Origin: Lotus japonicus
Lineage: Eukaryota; Streptophyta; Magnoliopsida; Fabales; Fabaceae
DNA: 64,000 nt
Direction: 5' to 3'
NCBI RefSeq assembly: GCF_012489685.1
Contig: NC_080046.1
Location: forward strand, 24,197,038-24,261,037
Position numbers and translations under genes: made by a program. The notes beneath the pieces are model-generated. The model was not told where the DNA came from, ran no database searches, and was given only the letters and a program-made list of their open reading frames with translations. This document shows, piece after piece, positions 8,500-17,222 of this stretch (positions within the stretch are counted from its first letter, which is position 1; each line of letters starts with the position of its first letter).

Positions 8500-11103
8500 T
8501 TAGGAAGGAAATTCCTTTCCATTGATTAACTTACCACAAGTGCAAGGAAGAAACCTTGCACAAAACCTCTGGAGTAAATCCTCCCATGAGGCTATGTCCT
8601 CTTGCTCATCAAACCAAGCTCTAGCCTCCCTTGTCAAAGAATGAGGGAAGAGTTTAATCTTCACTTCATCACTTGAAACGCCCTCAATCTTAGCAAGGGT
8701 GCTAGCTTGGGTAAACTTCACCATATGAGCATGTAAGTTCTCATACTTGGACCCCCCATACTTGTTACCATTAACAAGCTTGATGAGAGCCGGATGGAAC
8801 TCATCAATTTGGGCATTAACTTTGGGGATCTCTTCCGGAACCTTCGACCTGCTTCTAATCACATCACAGACAAAGTCATTGTCATGGTTAGTCTCAATCA
8901 TAGGATTAAAAACAGAAAATCGTACCTTTTCCTTACCAACACGGAGAATGAGGTGACCCTTGTCAACATCAATCTTAGCTCTACCAGTAGCTAAGAAAGG
9001 TCGACCAAGAATGAGAGGAATCTTCTCATCCTCCTCCATATCAAGCACAACAAAATCCACGGGGAACACATACTTGTCCACCCGCACCATTACATCCTCC
9101 ACAATCCCATATGGAGTCTTAAGGGATCGATCCGCCATTTGCAAGGAGAGCATGGTTGGGGTAACCTCTCCTAGGTTAAGCCTCTCAAACATGGTGAGCG
9201 GCATCAAATTGATGCTCGCTCCAAGATCACACAAGGCTTCCACGTCCGCCATGCCTTCAATTTCCACCGGAATAGTGAAACTTCCGGGGTCCCTTCTTTT
9301 CTTCGGCATCTTCCGCTGCAAAATGGCACTACATTCCTCCGTCATCAACACTGTCTCATCTACTCCCTTCAACCTTCTTCTCTTATGCAGAATATCCTTC
9401 ATAAACTTAGCATATATAGGCATTTGTTCCAAAGCATCGGCAAAAGGAATACTAATGTGGAGCTTTTTGAAAACATCAACAAACTTTGAAAACTTTTTAT
9501 CTAAGCTCTTCTTAGCCAATGCTTTAGGGAACGGAACCTTGCTAGTTTCAGGAGTAAGCTCAACTTCCTCTCTCACCTTAATAGGTACAACTACTTCTCC
9601 TCCCACTATCTCCTCTCTCTTTTCTCCCTCTGTTTTTTTCTTCAATTCATTCATCACTCTCCCACTTCTAGTGGCTACAACAGAGGCATTCTCTTTCTTA
9701 GGATTGGGGATAGTGTCGGAGGGAAACTTACCTTGAGGTCTCTCGGCAATTTGCTTAGCCAGCTGGCCAAATTGATTCTCAAGATTCTTGATAGCCGCCT
9801 CTTGATTCTTGTAATTATTCTCCGTCCGGTTGATGAAAGTTTCCACCAACTCTTCTAAGCTCTTCTTGGAACCACTACTTTCACCTTCTCCTCGCTCTTG
9901 AGGTTGTCTTGAGCTTTGGCCTTGAAATCCTTGGCTAGGAAATTGTCTTTGAAAACCACTTCCTTGCCCATTATTACCTTGCCTCCAAGAAAAATTAGGG
10001 TGATTCCTCCATCCTGGATTGTACGTATTTGAAAATGGGTCATTCCGAGCTTGGCCCATAACCTTCACTTCCTCCTCCGGTCTAGTCTCTGTGCATTCTT
10101 CGCTGTCATGTGGCCCTCCAAAAGTCACACACTCCACCTTGGCAACTCGACCACCAATCTTGGTAGTCTTCATTTGATTTTGAATCTCATTCATTTGCTT
10201 GGAGAGTTGCTTGTTGGAGGCCATAAGTTGATCATAAGCTTCAACCTCAAGGACTCCTCTTCGGGCTTGGCGATCATTACTAGAGTTCATGGCTCTTATA
10301 GCCATCTTTTCAATCAACTCATACCCCACTTGTGGAAGTAAGGCATCGAACTCTCCACTTGAAGCCGCATCCAAACCAAACCTCGAAGAATATTGGAGAC
10401 CATCATAGAACTTTGCTACTTGCTCAGCTTGAGTAAGGTTATGTTGAGGACACCTCCTCAAGAGCTTCTTGAACCTCTCCCAAGCTTCATAGAGATTCTC
10501 ATCGGTGGATTGAGTAAAAGTCATGATGTCATTCTTGAGTTTCCTCAAGAGGGCTCTTGGAACAAACCTTGTGGTGAACTTCTCAGCCAAGTCTTCCCAA
10601 GATGTAATGCTACCTTGGGGCTGTGAATTCAACCACTCTTCAGCAGTATCCCTCAATGAAAAAGGGAACAAACTCAAGCGGATTGTGTCCGCTGAAACAT
10701 TCTGAACTCTGTAGGTGTTGCAATTGCGGATAAACCGCTCCATGTGTGCATGAGGATCTTCAAGAGCACCTCCACCATACTGATTTTGGCTCTCCAAGTT
10801 GATGAATGCCGGCCTCAGCTCAAAGTTTCCCGTGCCATCGGGGGAAACTATGCTGCCCGGATAATCGTAGCTCATGGCAGCCGAGGTGAGGTCTCTGAGA
10901 GAACGATTGGCATTCTCCAATTCTTGCTCTTGAAGTCTTTGAGCAAGAGCCTCATTCACTCTTTCTTCAATGTGGGCTTGCATCTCCTCTTCCGTCATTT
11001 GAGCAGCCATGGCTTCAAGCCTTTGTTGGGCTCGACGACGGCGAAGAGTACGTTCAGGCTCCGGATCAAACAGCAATGGATCCGTGCCAAGCCTACTGTG
11101 CAT
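8500..11103 (-). CDS. Athila gag-protease polyprotein with a second, partial gag module at its C-terminus
   Basis: 867 residues starting at the ATG at 11101-11103, about 110 bp after the PBS. In order: an Arg/Gln/Glu-rich leader; a retrotransposon gag domain (about 75-270; DPHAHMERFIRNCNTY, LFPFSLRDTAEEWLNS, WEDLAEKFTTRFVP); a zinc-knuckle-like CVTFGGPHDSEEC in which the second Cys is Phe; a low-complexity Gly/Gln region; and a retropepsin (about 600-740) with active-site LCDLGASINLMPL and ILGRPFL. After the protease, instead of RT, the frame continues into a second gag-like segment (about 770-850; ENLHAHMVKFTQ, LFPHSLTREARAWF, WEDLLQRFCARFLP), then stops. Known Athila pol would continue with RT. 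The post-protease gag copy is unusual. Confidence 0.85.
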   Translation of the reverse strand: MHSRLGTDPLLFDPEPERTLRRRRAQQRLEAMAAQMTEEEMQAHIEERVNEALAQRLQEQELENANRSLRDLTSAAMSYDYPGSIVSPDGTGNFELRPAFINLESQNQYGGGALEDPHAHMERFIRNCNTYRVQNVSADTIRLSLFPFSLRDTAEEWLNSQPQGSITSWEDLAEKFTTRFVPRALLRKLKNDIMTFTQSTDENLYEAWERFKKLLRRCPQHNLTQAEQVAKFYDGLQYSSRFGLDAASSGEFDALLPQVGYELIEKMAIRAMNSSNDRQARRGVLEVEAYDQLMASNKQLSKQMNEIQNQMKTTKIGGRVAKVECVTFGGPHDSEECTETRPEEEVKVMGQARNDPFSNTYNPGWRNHPNFSWRQGNNGQGSGFQRQFPSQGFQGQSSRQPQERGEGESSGSKKSLEELVETFINRTENNYKNQEAAIKNLENQFGQLAKQIAERPQGKFPSDTIPNPKKENASVVATRSGRVMNELKKKTEGEKREEIVGGEVVVPIKVREEVELTPETSKVPFPKALAKKSLDKKFSKFVDVFKKLHISIPFADALEQMPIYAKFMKDILHKRRRLKGVDETVLMTEECSAILQRKMPKKRRDPGSFTIPVEIEGMADVEALCDLGASINLMPLTMFERLNLGEVTPTMLSLQMADRSLKTPYGIVEDVMVRVDKYVFPVDFVVLDMEEDEKIPLILGRPFLATGRAKIDVDKGHLILRVGKEKVRFSVFNPMIETNHDNDFVCDVIRSRSKVPEEIPKVNAQIDEFHPALIKLVNGNKYGGSKYENLHAHMVKFTQASTLAKIEGVSSDEVKIKLFPHSLTREARAWFDEQEDIASWEDLLQRFCARFLPCTCGKLINGKEFPS

Positions 11104-11214
11104 AAACTGAAATCACAAAAACAGAGAAAAGGTTAGTAACACCTATTCAATGCAATGCTTAGTAAAACAAACAAACAAACAAACTCTTTAACTTAAACCG
11201 AAAACCACAAACAA

Positions 11215-11232
11215 TCCCCGGCAACGACGCCA
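11215..11232 (-). other. primer-binding site of the Athila-like element (tRNA-Asp type)
   Basis: Minus-strand TGGCGTCGTTGCCGGGGA, six bases inside the 5' LTR. It matches the tRNA-Asp-type PBS used by Athila elements with one difference that I can recall. It fixes the element's orientation. Confidence 0.85.
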
Positions 11233-11238
11233 AAAACT

Positions 11239-12570
11239 TGTTGGTCAATTCGCAAGTGCACGAATACCTCCGGGTTTTAAATTATCGAACCACAGGGATT
11301 GTGAGTGAGAATTATTGATTTAAGCCTAAAGTTTGCAAGTTCTTTAAACAGTAAAATTCAGTAATTGGTTTTGGTTGATTGTGATGAGAGTTTTGCAAAA
11401 GAGCAATGTTGATAATGATGTAAATAACAAATGATGGGAAATTGCCTTGGGTGTTTGATCATCTAATCCATTTTAATCCACCTATCCTATGCATGTGAAT
11501 CCTTGATTCCACTCTTGTTGTTATAGCCTATGTACTTACTAGTTGATTCCTCATAAAAGTAATTCTCTCAAATTGAAAGTTAAGCCCAATTCCATGCGTA
11601 CTTAATCATTCATAAGAGGTATGAAAGCATGGTTATTCAGGCCAACAAAGCCCTACCCTTACTCTATTCCTAGAAGCAAGTATAGAAGGATCTATTCCAA
11701 TTCATGTCCCTAAATCATAACAAATTTCCATTCTATTATAATCTAGCCTATAGCAAAGGTGCACCAAAGCTAAACATGCAATAAGGAATTGAAATACAAG
11801 ATTGAATCAAGACTCATGCATAGAGATAGGATTTATAAACTAAAGTTTCATAGAATCTCTTAACCCCAAAGCAAAAAGTAAACTAGCCACTCATGGCTAG
11901 TGAATTCATGAAGAAAATGTAAATAAAACCTGAGAAAAAGTACAAGTTGGAAGCCTCCCTTGGCCCCAAAGTTCTCCTCATCTCTCAAACTTGACCAAAA
12001 ATGAGTGAAATGACAAAATGTATCAAAGAAATTGGCCTAAGCCTTATTTATAGGCTGAAACTAACGAAACTGGGCGCTCAGGCGCCAATTCAGAGCGCCT
12101 GAGCGCCAATTGCATGTTGAAAAACATGCTCTCTGACCCTATTGGCGCCTAGGCGCCCACTCCCAGCGCCTAGGCGCTCTAGCTCGCCTGAAAATGACTT
12201 TTTGGCTTCTGAAACTCCTCTTTTCAATTCTCTTTATGTTCTTCATCAATTCCATGCTTCTTGGCCTTCCTTTTCCTTCAGTTTCTGCACTCCAAACCTA
12301 ACCAACAAGACAAGGAAGATTCTAGAAGCTCCAAGAGCTCATTAGCACAAGAAGTCCCTCATAAAACACAACAAAACCATGCAAGTCCTAAACTTTACTT
12401 AAAATGCGAGAAAACTACCTAAAAAACTACTAAATTACCAAAACGAAATAAAAACTAAAGAAAAGAATAAAAATGCATGAGAATGCATGAAACACTACAT
12501 GAGACTCAACAAAAAGACTCAAAACAACCAAAGAAATGACCCTAAAAACACTACTAAAATAGGGTCATCA
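11239..12570 (-). repeat. 5' LTR of the Athila-like element
   Basis: 1332 bp; partner of 3785-5102. Right flank CTTGC (12571-12575) equals the left flank at 3780-3784. It carries the same GCGCC palindromes near 12070-12180. Confidence 0.9.
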
Positions 12571-12950
12571 CTTGCTCTCCTGTAAAACCCACCAAGGTTC
12601 CCGCATATGGAGTCAGATCGCATCGGAGAAGGCGGCAAAGAAGTGTGAGTAGCTTGTACTCCCGCTGTTCGCATCGGAGAAATCAAGACAACTCGCTGAG
12701 GCCGCCGAGGCGGCGAGGTTCGCCGTCGCACCGGCGAATGATGCTGCTTCCTGCGTCGAGTCCCTTACAATTGGTACCTACCTCCTATTTATAGAGCTTG
12801 GGTACTACCTATTGGGCCAATTGGGCCTCTGAAGTTGAGGCCCAACTTTGGGCCAGGCTCTCGCCCTTGGGCGGGCCGAACCCTGGGCGTCGCCCCTCTA
12901 GGGGCTCGCCCAGTCCAGTTCAGTTGAAGGAACTTTAGGATTTACGGAGC
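12571..12950 (-). pseudogene. Tat-lineage remnant: protease fragment followed by LTR-like sequence
   Basis: The first 40 or so bases continue the Tat protease frame interrupted at 3784 (motif LVGFTGEQ, ending at the CTTGC duplication). Beyond about 12615 this frame is lost and the sequence becomes GC-rich, with a TATA-like ctataaatagg reading leftward near 12785-12796 and gggcgaggc/gggccgaac motifs. One reading is a Tat 5' LTR joined directly to pol by a large internal deletion. The right edge, where chromovirus-type LTR sequence begins, is approximate. Confidence 0.4.
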
Positions 12951-15161
12951 AACTGTGTGTGGAGAACCTAGACCAAGAGACTAGAACAACTCGAGGTTAG
13001 GGCAACTTACTTGCTAGCTAATGTCACTAGGCGTCGATTTATTCGACTTGGTTATTGTGTTGATATTGAATATTGCTTTGATTTGATTATTGCTTGGACT
13101 GAGAAAATGATTTATGGAGGCTTCGGCCGAGTGAACTTATATGAGACGTGTGTCTCCGTTTTCTGAGAGGCTTCGGCCGTTTACTGGTTTCTGTCTTATC
13201 CCTTTCTAGTGGATGTGACAAGGTTATGTTTACACCACTGCCATATTGATTCATCGCTCGATAGAGCTTTATGTATTTGCGTTTATGATTAAATTGTGCT
13301 GACTATATTCGTGCATTTTGATGCCACTTTTGGAGTGTAGAATACACTTACCTTCGTCATGACAATGACGGGTTTGGTTTGGGGATGTTTGTTAGGTCGA
13401 ACCAAGGTTCGAACCTTCATTGTTTTAGGGGATCTAGTGTTTTCTCGGGGAGTTGTTTGGGTTTGATGGGAACTTTGAACTTATAGAGTTTTGGACCGAA
13501 AATAATCATAATCTGTTTTATGTAAATAAATCCATAATATATTTATTAAGAATATAATGCTTTTAATTAATGACGATGATTCAACGGAAAAGACTTAGGA
13601 ATGAAAGTGAGTTTGGAAAACGGGAATGGGTCGGTGATCCTAGCTTTGGGAACTTTATTTTGAAAGGTGTTGGAAATGAAAACTGAACTTTGGAATTAAC
13701 GACATAATGGACTAACTTACGATGGAACATTTTACCTAATAAGAGAACTATTTTTAAGGGAACTCATTTTATGGAAAAGAATTTGAAGACGGGCTTTAGC
13801 CAAGGGTCTGGGCGTTAGTAAGGTACCTAGTAGAGTACTCTTGGCACAACAGGAAGTGACGGTCAGCCGCGTAGAGTTATATCGTTCCTGTTGATGTCTG
13901 GCGTAGCAAGCAGGATGGTTAAACCCGTAGGGTCACAACCGACTTGACTATAGCCTAGGTTTCTCGTTGTAGAAGCCTCTGGTCAATGAACCAATTTTTT
14001 CCTGTGAGGACGAATCGTTGTTTTGCTAATCATATTGCACACATGCATACACGCGATGAAGTGCCAAGTGGAGTACTTCGGTGTAGCAGGAAGCAACGAT
14101 CAGCCGTGTAGAGTTGAATCGGTCCTGACTATACCTGGCACAACAGGATGTAACGATCATCTGTGTAGAGTTGTATTGCTCCTGTTGAGGTCCGGCATAG
14201 CAAGCAGAAATGGTCGAACCGTGTAGAGTTGGATCGTCTTGACTATGGCCAAAGGTGATAAGCGACGCCCGAGCAGAAATGGTTAAACACGAGGCTAGTG
14301 TTACGACCGTCTCGAGGTGCCCAGCCTTTAAGTGGCAATACCGTTGGTTTGTCCCGTCGCCAAGCAGAGTGACATTATTCGGATTTGTGCCAGCATATGC
14401 TGCATTGGCACACAATGCATCTTATTATGATTGACGTTGTATGACACATCATGCACTCTAACTATAGTTGTTGAGATCTGATGATTTGATGTTGATAAAC
14501 ATCGTTATGTGTTTTGATGATTGAATTGTGTAAGAGATTCGATAACATGCTATGTATATACCTTAGGGTAGGCAATACATAACTTATACGTATATATACA
14601 ACATATATATATACCCCCTTTATCGCATGTTGATTGTATATCTAATGTATTCTGTAAGTTGACCCTAGCGCCTTGGCTTTGTTTGTATGTTTGTGTTTGG
14701 GCGGTCGGCCTGCTGCCAGGCGTCCGTCAGCCGGTTCGTGATGATTCGTTGTGCGGGAAAGACCCGGAGCGAAATGACTATTACTGAAGCTTTCGACGAG
14801 GACCCGGACTTCATGCCTGATCGAGGGAGGGTCGATGATAGCAGTGTGGGATATGGGTGGTTAGAGTCTTTTGAGTTGGTTGTTACTGTCATAGCTCTGA
14901 TTCGTCATTCATATTTTGGGGCAGGGTAGGTCCCCGACACGTTACTTTCGTGTGGTTCTCCGTAGTTGGGAATCACATGGAGTAGTCGGTTGTAGAGGTC
15001 TAGAGGAGGACATCTGGGGCTGACTATTTCCTCCTGTCACTTGTATTATATTTCGAACTAATTATGCTTTCTGAAAACTCGTAAACCTTGCCGTCACTAG
15101 AGGATACTCATGACGATGCTTTTAGTTACAGCAGGACTGTAATAGTATTGTATATTAGTTT
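12951..15161 (+). repeat. chromovirus type-A LTR segment fused into the left LTR
   Basis: This stretch matches, in inverse orientation, the middle and 3' parts of the solo LTRs at 17223-21507, 39064-43077 and 55952-60127: the paired 'ggcttcggccga' motifs (13110-13180), the ctagctaatg...gtcgatttattcgact segment, and the ggggcagggtaggtccc and cgtcactagagg segments near 14920-15110. U3 and the LTR start are missing, and beyond 15161 it changes abruptly into the type-B LTR tail shared with 27054-28460. It contains degenerate units of about 58 bp (gtgtagagttg...) around 14050-14260. Left edge approximate. Confidence 0.65.
14050..14260 (+). repeat. minisatellite in the type-A LTR segment, about 56-60 bp unit
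   Basis: The core g(c)tagagttg-atcg recurs at about 14108, 14164 and 14223, each followed by a cctg/cagca-type segment; an outlying copy is at 13871. The units are imperfect. Confidence 0.6.
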
Positions 15162-16575
15162 ATGCCTGTCTATTTACTTGAAGTAGTAACATGAGACTAG
15201 GATTTTATGATGTTTACTCGCATGCAAGTAGAGATTATGATTAGTGGAACATAGGTCTGGTTAGGACTATGGACCATGAGAACAGTGGTTCCGTTAGAGA
15301 CAAAACGGATAACTTGCACGCGAGGGTGAATGCGGTTTGAACCGTGATGTTATGACTTGTGGGTGTCTGACCCATGGTGTGCTGTGGTCGTTCCAAGGAA
15401 CGCCATGATGTTGTGAGCTTTGCTCGTGGTGTTGTTCGTCTGCTGGACGAATGGTGTTGGATCCCAGGTGAAAGGTGGTTGTGTGAAAAGTGAAGACGCA
15501 TAGACTAACTGAAACTTAGGCTATGTGATTAACCTTATCGATAAAATTCCGTTGAATATATTTTTGGAATATCTAGTTGTTCATAACATGCTTAGACAGG
15601 AACTACTTGAGAGTCAGAAGTTGACCCTCGCTATTTGTTATTTGTTGTTTGGGCGCTTAACGCCAACAGATGGTGATTCTGGACGAGCTGGTGGATCAGG
15701 ACTGGGAGATTTATCTCCCTAGTTTTGATGATGACTCAGCCTGGGGCACCGACTAACACCAGGTGAGGAATATATATGTCGGCGGCGCTATCATCTTCAA
15801 GCATGACCTGAGTGGACAGATTGTGGTGACTCAGCCCCTCAAAGGAAGGATTCGGTTTCCTCATGCACCTTCCTGATTTGGACTTCCTGTGGAGGTTGCT
15901 AGCAGTACGGAGTCCGATCCAGAGGAGATTCCGATTTATGAACCAGGCGAGGGAAGCGAGCCTTCGGTGAACTCGGAGTATCGTAACCCTGCGGAGGGAC
16001 TTCTGATACCAAAGGAGGAGCCTATGAGCCCAGTGGCACCACCCGAGTATAGACTCGATGAGGGACTCAAGGATCTTGCACCCGAGGTACCAGATGTGCC
16101 GCCAGGTTTCAAATGGACTATAGAGGAGTTAAAGCAGTGGAATCTGGACATGCAAGCGAAGATTCAACAGGGAGCAGAAACGCCAGATCCTTCGAATATG
16201 TGGGCTGGACACTATGCAGACTGTAATCAGGACCATGGGTGGAAATGAGAGCGTTGATTTATCTTTAACGTTTAGTTTGCAAGTACTTTATTTTGAATTC
16301 TTGATGTAATCAAATCGACGAGTATTACAATGTGATTTGTTTACACACCTGGGTGTGGCCACGGATTTTATCTATTTATGAAGTTTAATTTTAGATATGT
16401 CGATTATCTTGGTTAAATGATTCCGCGCGTTTTTGAAACTAATGGTTATTGAAGAGTTTTACGTAAAAGGAACTTTTACCACTAAGTAAAGATTAATAAA
16501 TTAATCGGCGAGAAATTCTTTACGAAAATTATGTTATTTGGCTTTTCGTGACGTTTGAGAAATCGGGGCGTTACA
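15162..16575 (+). repeat. 3' part of the left LTR of the chromovirus (type B)
   Basis: It aligns with 27054-28460 over about 1.41 kb with only a small number of differences seen by eye, and ends CGGGGCGTTACA before the PBS. It contains the LTR frame at 15889-16248. Upstream of 15162 the two LTRs are unrelated, so only this part is shared. Confidence 0.85.
15889..16248 (+). pseudogene. frame inside the left chromovirus LTR, acidic and Pro-rich
   Basis: 119 codons open from just after a TGA to a TGA at 16246-16248. The protein is rich in Glu, Pro and Ser (EEIPIYEPGEGSEPS, VPDVPPGFKW) and ends near AGHYADCNQDHGWK. There is no ATG at its start, and upstream in-frame stops suggest it is the tail of a longer lost ORF. 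It is repeated in the right LTR at 27774-28133. I recognise no domain. Confidence 0.35.
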
Positions 16576-16578
16576 TTG

Positions 16579-16590
16579 TGGTATCAGAGC
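16579..16590 (+). other. primer-binding site of the chromovirus (initiator-Met tRNA)
   Basis: TGGTATCAGAGC, three bases after the LTR end, complementary to the 3' end of plant initiator Met tRNA. It defines the plus orientation of the element. Confidence 0.9.
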
Positions 16591-17222
16591 TCCGGTTGAG
16601 AAAACCAGAGCACTAGGGTTTGGGGCACACGAGTTGGTACTCGTTACTTTTTGTTTTAAGGTGTTTTGAAAGTTTTCCGCAGTGAGGATGGGTAGAATTT
16701 TGTGTGCTAAGATGTTTGAAGTGTGATCTTATTTGGAGTGGAGTATCATTGCCATGATGCTTTGGTTGAAATTTTTACTGTTAGATGATCTCTCTGACTG
16801 AAGAACTGACGTTTGGTTGTGGTTTTATCAACAAGCAGGTTTGACATCATGCCTCCTAGACAGGACCCAACCAACGCTCAGCTCGCTCAGGCCATGGCTC
16901 AATTGGCCCAAGTGGTGGCTCAGCAGGCCAATGCTAGTGTTACGATGGCTGCTGCACAAGCTCAGAGAGAGGCTGGAGAACATGCCAGGAGGGCGCAGAG
17001 GTTGGAACGAGAGCTGAACCAGGATCAGGTCAGGATGAGAACTGATTTCAATTGGCAGAACCCGCCAAAGTTTGAAGGGGAAGCTGAACCTGAGAAAGCG
17101 GATCTTTGGATTCAAGAACTGGAAAAGATTTTTGAGGCTTTGCACACAACTGATGGAGAGAAGGTGAATCTTGCTACCTTCATGCTGAAAGGGGATGCAG
17201 AGTACTGGTGGAGGAGCACCAG

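Larger units (their letters stand above)
3785..12570 (-). mobile_element. non-autonomous Athila-like Ty3/gypsy element, complete with both LTRs
   Basis: 8786 bp bounded by CTTGC at 3780-3784 and 12571-12575. The LTRs are 1318 bp (left, 3') and 1332 bp (right, 5') and nearly identical. The primer-binding site matches the tRNA-Asp type typical of Athila. In element orientation the order is 5' LTR, PBS, gag-protease ORF (11103-8500), a non-coding stretch, a second ORF (7563-6295), about 1.2 kb of non-coding sequence, and the 3' LTR. I find no RT, RNase H or integrase, so it would depend on enzymes from an autonomous relative. High LTR similarity and intact ORFs suggest recent movement. No clear polypurine tract directly abuts the 3' LTR. 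Confidence 0.9.

Noticed and set aside
8960..9736. 258-codon plus-strand frame
   Set aside because: It is the antisense shadow of the Athila gag-protease ORF; the protein is Ser/Thr/Leu-rich with no motif.
15241..16248. Host gene family duplicated at 27127-28133
   Set aside because: The whole 1.4 kb is the shared end of the two LTRs of one chromovirus, so the identical frames are an LTR duplication.
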